NCBI RefSeq assembly: GCF_000243235.1
Contig: NZ_JH594606.1
Location: forward strand, 183,895 to 247,894
DNA from: Gillisia limnaea DSM 15749
GTDB lineage: Bacteria; Bacteroidota; Bacteroidia; Flavobacteriales; Flavobacteriaceae
Length of the DNA: 64,000 nt
Direction: 5' to 3'
Within the stretch, counting starts at the first letter, position 1, and every line of letters begins with the position of its first letter. This document shows, one piece after another, positions 34,560-43,418 of this stretch. A program made the translations under genes and the position numbers. The notes beneath the pieces were generated by a model that was given only the letters and a program-made list of their open reading frames with translations, was not told where the DNA came from and did not search any database.

Positions 34560-36080
34560 TTAAGGGTTTTTTTCATCGGCAGGAATATTAGATCTACCAT
34601 ATAATTCATTCAAAGCTTTCATTTCATCGGAATATAAGATGGGAATATCTTCGTAATCTACCCGCCATGTCCAATTTCCCTTTGTGGTTCCGGGAATATT
34701 CATTATTCCTGCACCCCCCAGACCAATTATATCCTGCATTGGGATAATAGCAAGCCTGGCAACAGAGTTAAGTGCCATTTTTTGCATATGCACATGAACA
34801 TTCTTTGAAGTCACCCTGGTGCCCACATAATCCTTAAAATGAAGTTTTACTACCTTATCTGCCTTTTCAAACCAGCCCCTCGATGTGTTATTATCATGAG
34901 TTCCGGTATACACCAGGTTATTGGGTAAGTGATTAAATGGCAAATAGGTATTTCCCACACGATCCTCACCAAATGCAAATTGCAGAACTTTCATACCCGG
35001 GAAATCAAAATCTTTTATAAGTTTATAAACCGGTTCATCCAAAGAACCAAGATCTTCAGCTATTAAAGGCATTTCGGGGAATTTTTTTTGAACTATTTTA
35101 AAGAAATCATTTCCTGGAGATTTTATCCATTTCCCGTTTTCTGCAGTTTTATCACCAGCATTAACTTCCCAATACGCTGAAAAGGCCCTGAAATGATCCA
35201 GGCGAACCAGATCAAACAAAAGCAAATTCTGCCGAATCCTTTCGATCCACCAATCATATTTATGAAGTTGCAGGACTTTCCAGTTGTAAACCGGAGTTCC
35301 CCATAATTGCCCTGTTTCACTAAAATAATCTGGTGGAACTCCTGAAATTTTAGAAGGTTTCTTATTTCCATCCAGCTTGAAATAAGCGGCATTTGCCCAG
35401 CAATCTGCACTGTCATGGTTTATATAAAAGGGAATATCTCCAATAAAACCAACCTTGTTTAGATGCGCATAATCCGAGAGCAACTTCCACTGAGAAAAGA
35501 ACAGGAACTGAAAATACTTTATTTTTTCAATTTCTTCAACGTGCTCTTTTTTTGCTTTATTTAATGCTGCAGCGTTACGGTCCCGTAAAGCTTCCGGCCA
35601 TAAATGCCAGGAAACTCCAAAATGTTTATGCAAAGCTTTGTACAGGCTGTAATCATCAAGCCAGGATGCATGAGTTTTACAGAAACTTTTAAAAGCAGTG
35701 GGTATTTTTTTCTTTTTGAAATTAATAAAAGCTCCATCAAGAATGGCCTTCTTAAATTTAGATACCGTATCAAAATCTACTTTTGAAGGATTGTTATCTA
35801 TAGGAAGTTCAAAATTTTGCAAATCGATCTTTCCTTCCCGTTCCAGAAGTTCAGGACTTATTAGGAGCGTATTTCCGGCAAATGCAGAATCACTGCTGTA
35901 TGGAGAATGACTGTAAACCGCATTTGTAGGGTTTAATGGCAAAATTTGCCAGTATTTATGGCCCGACGCCTCCAGGAAATCTACAAATTCGTAGGCTTCC
36001 GGACCCAGGTCTCCAATACCGAAAGGGGACGGCAAAGAGGTTATATGAATTAAAATACCACTGCTCCTTGTTAACTCCAT
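34560..36080 (-). CDS. malQ: 4-alpha-glucanotransferase (GH77)
   Basis: A 506-residue amylomaltase. It transfers maltooligosaccharide segments between alpha-1,4-glucans. The N-terminus ELTRSSGILIHITSLPS with GIGDLGPEAYEFVDFL is typical. The nucleophile Asp lies in DLVRLDHFRAF, the acid/base Glu in LIAEDLGSL, and the third Asp in YTGTHDNNTSRGW. The start lies 2 bases after treY, so it is translationally linked and is the last gene of treZ-GH57-treY-malQ. The job in context is probably to rearrange short oligosaccharides left by TreY/TreZ so that they can be used again. Confidence 0.96.
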   Translation of the reverse strand: MELTRSSGILIHITSLPSPFGIGDLGPEAYEFVDFLEASGHKYWQILPLNPTNAVYSHSPYSSDSAFAGNTLLISPELLEREGKIDLQNFELPIDNNPSKVDFDTVSKFKKAILDGAFINFKKKKIPTAFKSFCKTHASWLDDYSLYKALHKHFGVSWHLWPEALRDRNAAALNKAKKEHVEEIEKIKYFQFLFFSQWKLLSDYAHLNKVGFIGDIPFYINHDSADCWANAAYFKLDGNKKPSKISGVPPDYFSETGQLWGTPVYNWKVLQLHKYDWWIERIRQNLLLFDLVRLDHFRAFSAYWEVNAGDKTAENGKWIKSPGNDFFKIVQKKFPEMPLIAEDLGSLDEPVYKLIKDFDFPGMKVLQFAFGEDRVGNTYLPFNHLPNNLVYTGTHDNNTSRGWFEKADKVVKLHFKDYVGTRVTSKNVHVHMQKMALNSVARLAIIPMQDIIGLGGAGIMNIPGTTKGNWTWRVDYEDIPILYSDEMKALNELYGRSNIPADEKNP

Positions 36081-36082
36081 AT

Positions 36083-38746
36083 TTAATTTCTATTTTTCAA
36101 AAATACTACCGGAAAATCATTGAAAATATTTTTTAATGCTAAGCTACCACCAGTGATTATGGTTTTACCAGAAAAAATGGAATCCCATTCCGAAGGAGCA
36201 TTTTCGGGCAAATTTATAAAAACATCTGCCAATTGTTCATTTTTAGGCATAAGGTTATTAGGGTTAAACAATTCAGCAATGATGAGCGGCACTATTATAA
36301 TTCTCCATTCCCCATTTAAAACTCTGGCATAGGAAATGAATTTTGCAGAATTTTTCCCTGAAATTAAAAGCGGAATGTATTCCCCTCTTTGAAACAAATC
36401 CTGATCCATCTTTCGCTGCAAAAGAGATTTATACATCACAAACATCTTTATTCTTCCAGAACTATAATTTGATTTCAGAGATTCAAGATCCTGAGGAAGT
36501 GTTTTCTTGCTGAAGGCTTTAAATTCTTCCAGATACTTCATCCTTAAGTCATAGTCTACCGGCCTGCGGTTGTCTGGATCTACAAAACTTAGATCCGATA
36601 ATTCCGTTCCCTGATAAATATCCGGAATTCCGGGGGCGGTAATTTTTAGGAGGATTTGTCCAAGAGATTTAATCACCCCTAAACCTGCGATCTTTGCAAC
36701 AAATGGGCCCAGGGAATCTCTAAATTTTTTATGAGCCAGAATATCCTCTACAAACTTAAACACGGCATTTTCATAAACTTCATCCGGCTGTGCCCAATTG
36801 GAATGAACTTTTGCCTCCCGAAGTACTTTCTGTAAATAATCACAGATACGTGAGAAAAAATCTTTATCATCCTGGAAAGGCAATCCGGCAACCAGGGTTT
36901 GATAAATGAAATATTCGTCATTAACATCAGGAACTTCTTTGTTTTTCCTAATTTCAGCATTCATCGTTTTCCATTCATTAAAATTTGAAAACCATTCCCT
37001 AGGAAGTTCGCTCAAAACATTTAACCTCATTCGGGAATCTTCTCCGCGTTTAGTGTCATGGGTGGCAGTAGCATTTAAAGATAAAGGAAATTCTTTTTTT
37101 CGATGTATCATATTCTGATGAAATTCTGCCACTGTTATGCCGAAATTCTCCGGCGAATCTCCTACTTCATTGTGAACCACCAGTCTGTTAAAGATATAAA
37201 AAGAGGTATCCTCCACCCCTTTTGCCGCCAAAGGCCCACTAAACTGCTGGCAACGTTGAAGAAAATATAAGGTCTTTGAAGGATCTTTTCCAGCCTCTCC
37301 CATAAACAGACGCTTGAGATAATTAAGTTCTTCCTTAAACCCGGGGAATTCTTCCAATGCTTTTTTATAAGCCTGGTTTAAAATTTCCTTCTCATCTGGT
37401 TTTAATGGGAATCCCTGCGGATAGATCCTGTAAACGGGAAAAGCAGCCAGATATACACTAAAAGCATCTTTCCAGGTTTCATCCTTATGGATATCAACGG
37501 ATTCCGGAAGCAAATTTTGATTCAATAAAGAACATAAATTAAGGAGCTCTCCGCCCATTCTTTCCTTCAGAATAAATAATTTTTTTCGGTATACAAGGGC
37601 TTCATAATTTGCATTTTGCGGGGAAATTTTAGTGTAAGCTTCTGTAAATGCTTTTTCATTGTTCACATCGGAAAATAAATGATTCACTTTTGCCAGGAAC
37701 TCATACCCACTGGTTCCCTCCACCATCCAATGTGAAGCAAGTTTTTCATCGGCTTCAAGAATCTTCTCTACGATTATAAAAAAATCACTTCCCAACATTT
37801 GCCTGAGTTGATTTATATAACCTTCAGGGTCAAAAAGCCCGTCTATATGATCTATTCTTAGTCCATTGATCAAGCCATCATCGCACAATTCCTTTATAAA
37901 GGAGTGATAGGCTTTAAAAACCACCGGATCCTCCATTCGAATACAAATAAGCCCATTGATAGTGAAAAACCTCCGGTAATTGATTTCCTGTTCGGTATGC
38001 TTCCAATGGGTTGGTAAAAAATACTGCAGGTCAAGTATTTTTTGGATCTCTTCAGCTGAATGATTGATTTTTTCAATCTCCGTTGAAAGCTGCATTTGCA
38101 GTTCCGGGTCTTTTTCATAATTCTGAAAAAATAACCGCTTTAATTCATTCCAGTCTGAAGTATTTCCGGAGAAACCAGCAAATTTACAAGTAAAATTATC
38201 CTCCCGGATCCTTGAGAGAACCTCAACATAGGACCTTGCACTAAGCGGGTATTTGCTTTCATAAAAATTCAGGGAAAAACCATCTTTGTCAAACTTCAAC
38301 TTTAACTCCCCTTTTTCAAGAAGCTCTTCCAACGTATTCCCAAAAAATGGGAGCATTACTTTTTTAAGTCCCTTATAATCCCAGTCAATGTCAAAAAAAT
38401 TATAATAGCTGGATTCCGGCCCAAGTTCGAAGATATCCCTGATCCAAGGATTTTCCGGATCAAAAGCCATATGATTTGGCACAATGTCCTGAAGCCAGGT
38501 TATTTGCTTTTCCTTTAACCTATCTCTAATTTGCCTGAATTGTTTCAGGTCACCAATTTCAGTGTTAATTCCAAAAGGATGCAGCACATCATATCCATGA
38601 GTGCTCCCCTCTCTGGCCTGAAAAAAAGGAGCTGAGTAAATTGTGGCAACCCCAAGTTCATTTAAATAATCCAGGATCTTTTGCAAGTCCTTAAAAGTGA
38701 ATTGTGGTGCAAGTTGTAAACGATAGGTTGAATCCACTCTTTGCAT
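36083..38746 (-). CDS. treY: malto-oligosyltrehalose synthase (GH13_26)
   Basis: An 887-residue protein, slightly longer than most TreY (700-850). It converts the reducing-end maltose unit of an alpha-glucan to a trehalose linkage. Motifs are YRLQLAPQFTFKDL at the start, DIVPNHMAFDPENPW (GH13 region I), NGLRIDHIDGLFDPEGY (nucleophile Asp near residue 300), IIVEKILEADEKL (acid Glu) and the late region ALNATATHDTKRGEDSRMRL, found here as SLNATATHDTKRGEDSR. TreZ, encoded two genes upstream, then frees trehalose. malQ follows after 2 bases. Confidence 0.96.
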   Translation of the reverse strand: MQRVDSTYRLQLAPQFTFKDLQKILDYLNELGVATIYSAPFFQAREGSTHGYDVLHPFGINTEIGDLKQFRQIRDRLKEKQITWLQDIVPNHMAFDPENPWIRDIFELGPESSYYNFFDIDWDYKGLKKVMLPFFGNTLEELLEKGELKLKFDKDGFSLNFYESKYPLSARSYVEVLSRIREDNFTCKFAGFSGNTSDWNELKRLFFQNYEKDPELQMQLSTEIEKINHSAEEIQKILDLQYFLPTHWKHTEQEINYRRFFTINGLICIRMEDPVVFKAYHSFIKELCDDGLINGLRIDHIDGLFDPEGYINQLRQMLGSDFFIIVEKILEADEKLASHWMVEGTSGYEFLAKVNHLFSDVNNEKAFTEAYTKISPQNANYEALVYRKKLFILKERMGGELLNLCSLLNQNLLPESVDIHKDETWKDAFSVYLAAFPVYRIYPQGFPLKPDEKEILNQAYKKALEEFPGFKEELNYLKRLFMGEAGKDPSKTLYFLQRCQQFSGPLAAKGVEDTSFYIFNRLVVHNEVGDSPENFGITVAEFHQNMIHRKKEFPLSLNATATHDTKRGEDSRMRLNVLSELPREWFSNFNEWKTMNAEIRKNKEVPDVNDEYFIYQTLVAGLPFQDDKDFFSRICDYLQKVLREAKVHSNWAQPDEVYENAVFKFVEDILAHKKFRDSLGPFVAKIAGLGVIKSLGQILLKITAPGIPDIYQGTELSDLSFVDPDNRRPVDYDLRMKYLEEFKAFSKKTLPQDLESLKSNYSSGRIKMFVMYKSLLQRKMDQDLFQRGEYIPLLISGKNSAKFISYARVLNGEWRIIIVPLIIAELFNPNNLMPKNEQLADVFINLPENAPSEWDSIFSGKTIITGGSLALKNIFNDFPVVFLKNRN

Positions 38747-38827
38747 CTATATATTTTTAATGTTATTTATTGGGCATATATCCATATAATCACCCTCTCT
38801 GACAGAAAATCTTTTAAATAGTTTTTA

Positions 38828-41251
38828 TTAGATCACTAAATTTAATTTTTCTGCCATATTCCTGAAAGATTCTACCCAGGCAGAAGCCGTTTCGTCTCCT
38901 GTTTCGCTTTCTTTAACAAAATGATCATAATGTTGATTTTTAATTTCAAAAGCGACGTTTTGGGCTTCCCATTCATTTGGATTTAACGGTCCCTCTTTGA
39001 TAAAATCGATTAATTGATTGATTTTATCAAGTACCTTCAAATCTTGAGGATGTTTTCTGAATTTACGCATAAAGGAATTCAATTTTTTATCCATTAAAAA
39101 ATCAAGCGTTACTATATCCAGACTTACATTGATTTGTTCTGCCGAATCTATAAGTTTTTTAAAATTTACAACACTAAATGTTTTACTCTTTAAACTGGTA
39201 ATCAATTTACTATTAACAGCCATTTCCACAGGTAATTTTAAACGGTCCGGGACAGCCATATTGATCTCTTTAAATGTTTGCAGCAAGGGATAACTGTTTT
39301 CATAGATTTGCTGCATACTGTTGTCTACATTTTTTAAAGTATTTTCCATGATAAGTTCCATGATACTTCGTTGCTCATCTCGGAATAAATGCCAGAAAGA
39401 ATAATTGTGGTTTCCAAAACAGGTATCCATTAAATTAAAAATTTCATAGACATTTCCCTGCTTAAAGAATTTTACAACGCTGGAATGCATTTCTTCCAGT
39501 GCATCCGGACCTAAATATTCCCGAACGCCCCCAAATAAATGGTGATCCCCCATATGCAAAACAGCATATGAGATATCGATAGTTTCCCAGGTAATATCCG
39601 ATCGGAATTCTGTTCGCCCAATAATGAGTTTTTGTTTTCCAGCCTCATAATAATACCTTGATTTTACACTTGCACTAAAATTGTACAGGCTGACTTCTTC
39701 TGGAAATTCCTCAAATAAGGAAGAAACCGCATAATGCGCTCCTATACGAATCATATCCAGGGCCATTGGTTTCACAAATTTGTTATAAGCTGCAAGCGCA
39801 TTTTTGAATTCCGGAATATTGCTTGGAATATTTTCAAGTCTTTCCACAAATTCATCCTCGTAACTTTTTCCGCTAATCTCTTCTGCCAGCTGAATTGCTC
39901 TTTTAGCATAAAAGATATCCTGCATGGATTCAATTCCCGTAACCTCATCAAAAAACCATCCACAGCTTGTATACATCAACATCGCGTGGTACTGCATTTC
40001 CATGAGTTTAAGCAACTTCACTTTTTCATCTTCAGATAAATCCTCTCCAAAATTTTCAGTAAGAAAAGCCTGAATATTATCCGTATTTCTATTCAGGATA
40101 ACCTTGATATACCGGTCTCGCACCTTCCAGGGTTCAGAAGTGTATTCCTTTAGCTCCTTTTCATATAATTCGATTAGATCTTCCCGTATCCAATCAAAAG
40201 TTTCACGCAGCGGTTTTCTCCATTCCTGGTTCCAGTTATCATTTCCACCTGTATTGCAACCACAATCACTTCTCCATCTTTCAACACCGTGATAGCAACT
40301 CCAGGAGGTATCTTCTATGATTTGAGCCTCATATTCCGGCGGGAATTTCTCCAGGAATTCTCCATAAATAGTTAGGTGAGCATCCTCGCGTTCCTCGATA
40401 TAATTAAGGCAATAGGAAAGCGCCATTTCCCCAAGTTTGTGATGATGCCCATAACTTTCCCCATCTGTAGCAATATGAACTAATTGTACTTTATCCTTAT
40501 CTAAAAATCTACTTTGAAGGTTATCTGCAAAACGAACACCGTCATTGAGCAATCCTTCAAAAGCTACAGCCTGAGAAGCAGGTCCATCATAAAAAAATAA
40601 ACTTATACTTTTCCCGGAAGGCAAATTGCATATATATGCACGTTTGGTATTAACCTTGGCGTTCGATGCATCCTCCCATTCTTCATCACCAATCCTGCGA
40701 ATATTTTTTGCCTGATAAGGTGAAAGTATGGTGAATTTAATATCGTGTTTGGCCAACATTTCAAGGGTAGAAGTATCCACGGCTGTTTCTCCAAGCCACA
40801 TTCCCTCGGGATGCCTTTGAAATCTGGATTTAAAATCTTCAATTCCCCAAATTACCTGGGTTTCCTTGTCTTTCTCATTCGCCAATGGCATAATTAAATG
40901 ATTGTAGGCTTGTGCCAGGGCAGAGCCATGACCTGAAAAACGTTCCTGACTTTCCTTATCGGCCTGAAGGATACCTTTATAAGTTTCAGGGGCTTCATTT
41001 TCCATCCAGGCTAATAAAGTGGGACCAATATTGAAACTCATCCAACCATAATTATTCATAATGGACTCAATTCTGCCTTCATCATTCCAGATACGGGAAG
41101 AAGCATTCCTTATATAACACTCTGCATTGATCCTGTGATTCCAATCGTGGTATGGATAAGCAGAATCCTGGATCTCAACTTTATTCAACCAGGGGTTTTC
41201 CCTTGGTGGCTGGTAAAAATGTCCGTGGACACATACATATTTCTCTTCCAT
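38828..41251 (-). CDS. glycoside hydrolase family 57 protein with DUF3536
   Basis: An 807-residue GH57-type protein. Conserved region 1 is HGHFYQPPRENPW near the N-terminus. Region 3, with the likely nucleophile Glu, is GMWLGETAVDTSTLEML at about residue 150-166. Region 4, with the acid Asp, is IATDGESYGHHHKLGEM near 265-280. The C-terminal half belongs to DUF3536. Characterised GH57 enzymes act on alpha-1,4-glucans as amylases or branching enzymes. This subgroup is not characterised as far as I know. Lying between treZ and treY in one operon, it probably trims or rebuilds the internal alpha-glucan. Confidence 0.88.
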   Translation of the reverse strand: MEEKYVCVHGHFYQPPRENPWLNKVEIQDSAYPYHDWNHRINAECYIRNASSRIWNDEGRIESIMNNYGWMSFNIGPTLLAWMENEAPETYKGILQADKESQERFSGHGSALAQAYNHLIMPLANEKDKETQVIWGIEDFKSRFQRHPEGMWLGETAVDTSTLEMLAKHDIKFTILSPYQAKNIRRIGDEEWEDASNAKVNTKRAYICNLPSGKSISLFFYDGPASQAVAFEGLLNDGVRFADNLQSRFLDKDKVQLVHIATDGESYGHHHKLGEMALSYCLNYIEEREDAHLTIYGEFLEKFPPEYEAQIIEDTSWSCYHGVERWRSDCGCNTGGNDNWNQEWRKPLRETFDWIREDLIELYEKELKEYTSEPWKVRDRYIKVILNRNTDNIQAFLTENFGEDLSEDEKVKLLKLMEMQYHAMLMYTSCGWFFDEVTGIESMQDIFYAKRAIQLAEEISGKSYEDEFVERLENIPSNIPEFKNALAAYNKFVKPMALDMIRIGAHYAVSSLFEEFPEEVSLYNFSASVKSRYYYEAGKQKLIIGRTEFRSDITWETIDISYAVLHMGDHHLFGGVREYLGPDALEEMHSSVVKFFKQGNVYEIFNLMDTCFGNHNYSFWHLFRDEQRSIMELIMENTLKNVDNSMQQIYENSYPLLQTFKEINMAVPDRLKLPVEMAVNSKLITSLKSKTFSVVNFKKLIDSAEQINVSLDIVTLDFLMDKKLNSFMRKFRKHPQDLKVLDKINQLIDFIKEGPLNPNEWEAQNVAFEIKNQHYDHFVKESETGDETASAWVESFRNMAEKLNLVI

Positions 41252-41278
41252 CTGTTTATTTTATTGTTTTTTAATGAT

Positions 41279-41296
41279 CTCCCGAGCTAGCGGGAG
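41279..41296. repeat. perfect short palindrome between treZ and GH57
   Basis: CTCCCGAGCTAGCGGGAG is an inverted repeat with 6-base arms in the 161-base gap. No T-run follows on the minus strand directly, so it may stabilise mRNA ends or attenuate rather than stop transcription. Confidence 0.5.
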
Positions 41297-41412
41297 TAAT
41301 CCGCATTTCGTCCTTGGTGTTTTCACTGGGTTTCTGTTATGCTCATTTCATAGACACTAATTTATTCTATTTTATTTTACCATGATGTTTCTGAAAATCA
41401 ATACCAGTGAAT

Positions 41413-43233
41413 TTAAATTCTGGTCTTACAGATTATCAAAGAATGTGCTGGTAGATTAATTTTTTCTCCTCCCTTAAAATCAGACGGAAAATCATAAGTT
41501 CCATTCCACTTTTTATCTGCTGAAGCGAGAATGAGTTCCCAACCTTTGGTGACTTCAGGTAAAAGCACCTCTTCATTTTTATTACTGAAATTAAATAAAG
41601 CAATCAATTTTTTATCTGCTCCGCTTAAAACCTGAATTGTTTTCTTTTCTTTTACTTCCGTCTTTATTATTTCATTTCTGAAAGAATTAAAAGCACCATC
41701 TTTTTTCAGGCTAATTAAATATTTATAATATTCAAAAAGGGCATTTTTACCAGGCTCTTCTTTAAAACCCCAATTTAACTTAGAGTCATTAAAAGTTTCT
41801 CTTGCCTGCGGATCGGAAAAATCTCCCTTTGTTTGTGAATTGAAATATTCGAATTCCCTTTTTCTCCCTTGCTGTACCGCTTTTACCAAATCCGGATCTC
41901 CGTGACTTATAAAATACTGGAATGGATTTTCTTCTGCGAATTCTTCACCCATAAATAGCATTGGAACAAAAGGGGAAGTTAAAAGTACTCCTGCCGCAAG
42001 CTTCAAACCTTCAAAAGAGACCAACTTAGGGAGTCTTTCTCCTAATAACCGGTTCCCAATTTGATCATGGTTCTGGATACTAACAACAAATTTAGAGAAT
42101 TCTAATCCCGCCGGACTATTCCCAACAGTCCTTTTTCTAAAACGGGAATATTGACCATCATAGACAAAAGCCTGTTTAAAAGCTTTCGCAAGTTGCTCCA
42201 TTTTTCCGTAATCCTCATAATAGCCTTCATTTTCTCCGGTAAGGACAGTGTGAAGAGAGTGATGAAAATCATCTACCCATTGTCCTTCTAATCCAAAGCC
42301 ACCTTTTTCATAAGAATTTATAATTTTTGTGTCATTTAAATCACTCTCTGCAATCAATACATATTGCTTCCCTGTTTTTTCCTGAAGTTCGTCAACTTCC
42401 TGGCTTAATTCTTTCAATAGATGTTTGGCCCCGCGGTCTATTATTTCGTGAATCGCATCGAGTCGTAATCCGTCAAAATGAAATTCTTCCAGCCACATAC
42501 GCGCATTTTCAAGAAAAAAGTTCCGAACCGCATCTGAATATTTATCATCAAAATTTAGGGCAGCTCCCCAGGGAGTTTGGTATTTATCTGTAAAGTAAGG
42601 TCCAAACTGGGACAAGTAATTTCCTTCTGGCCCCATATGATTGTACACTGCATCTAGAATTACGGCCACTCCTTTTTGATGACAGGCATCGATCATTTTT
42701 TTTAAGCCTTCCGGCCCTCCATAACTTTCCTGAGCAGCAAATGGATAAACACCGTCATACCCCCAGTTTCTATCTCCCGGAAATTGCGAAATCGGCAATA
42801 TTTCAATACAGTTAATTCCAAGATCAAGGAGATGGTCTAATTTGCCGATAACAGCCTCAAAAGTGCCTTCACTTGTAAAAGTTCCTATATGAAGTTCATA
42901 AATGATCATTTGAGCAAGTGGAATCCCCTTCCAGGAATTATCATTCCAGGAAAATAAATTTTGGTTGAGGATCGAAGACCAGGAATGAACTCCAAGAGGC
43001 TGATAGCGTGATGCCGGATCTGGAAAATCCTCTTTTTCATCCAGCCTGAATTTATAATAACTTCCTTCGGGTATTCCAGAGACTTCCTTCTCCCAATAAC
43101 CCAAACGGTCTTTTGTCAGAGCAACAGAAGGTCTGTCTTTAAATATAACCTCTACCTTATTTTTTAGTGGAGCCCATACCGTAAATGTTGTTTTATCCTT
43201 GCTATTATATTCAGCGCCAATCTTTCTTCTCAT
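41413..43233 (-). CDS. treZ: malto-oligosyltrehalose trehalohydrolase (GH13_10)
   Basis: A 606-residue protein of standard length. It releases trehalose from maltooligosyltrehalose made by TreY. It has an N-terminal CBM48-like beta domain (about 1-90: TFTVWAPLKNKVEVIF) and a GH13 barrel with AVYNHMGPEGNYL (region I), FDGLRLDAIHEIID (nucleophile Asp259), YVLIAESDLND (acid Glu296) and QNHDQIGNRLLGERL (region IV). It is the first gene of the minus-strand operon and diverges from glgE across a 185-base gap. Confidence 0.96.
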   Translation of the reverse strand: MRRKIGAEYNSKDKTTFTVWAPLKNKVEVIFKDRPSVALTKDRLGYWEKEVSGIPEGSYYKFRLDEKEDFPDPASRYQPLGVHSWSSILNQNLFSWNDNSWKGIPLAQMIIYELHIGTFTSEGTFEAVIGKLDHLLDLGINCIEILPISQFPGDRNWGYDGVYPFAAQESYGGPEGLKKMIDACHQKGVAVILDAVYNHMGPEGNYLSQFGPYFTDKYQTPWGAALNFDDKYSDAVRNFFLENARMWLEEFHFDGLRLDAIHEIIDRGAKHLLKELSQEVDELQEKTGKQYVLIAESDLNDTKIINSYEKGGFGLEGQWVDDFHHSLHTVLTGENEGYYEDYGKMEQLAKAFKQAFVYDGQYSRFRKRTVGNSPAGLEFSKFVVSIQNHDQIGNRLLGERLPKLVSFEGLKLAAGVLLTSPFVPMLFMGEEFAEENPFQYFISHGDPDLVKAVQQGRKREFEYFNSQTKGDFSDPQARETFNDSKLNWGFKEEPGKNALFEYYKYLISLKKDGAFNSFRNEIIKTEVKEKKTIQVLSGADKKLIALFNFSNKNEEVLLPEVTKGWELILASADKKWNGTYDFPSDFKGGEKINLPAHSLIICKTRI

Positions 43234-43418
43234 ATTCTTTTATCTTTTTTCTAAACAAATTTAATAACGATATTAAGAAAATTTTAAGGTTTAATATTAT
43301 TTTAACGATAAGTTTTAAGATGTTGCCATAAAATTAGAGAGTTTAATATCCGTTCTCCTTAAATTTTTTTAATTTAACAGGATAATAAATAAATTTAAAA
43401 AAATAACAATTTGCACTC
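43234..43418. promoter_or_regulatory. shared divergent promoter region of treZ and glgE operons
   Basis: The 185-base AT-rich region holds a minus-strand -7 box TAAATTTG (43263-43256), 22 bases before the treZ ATG. On the glgE side no exact TAnnTTTG was found; ACAATTTG near 43405 is the nearest match. A regulator binding here could control both operons. Confidence 0.5.
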
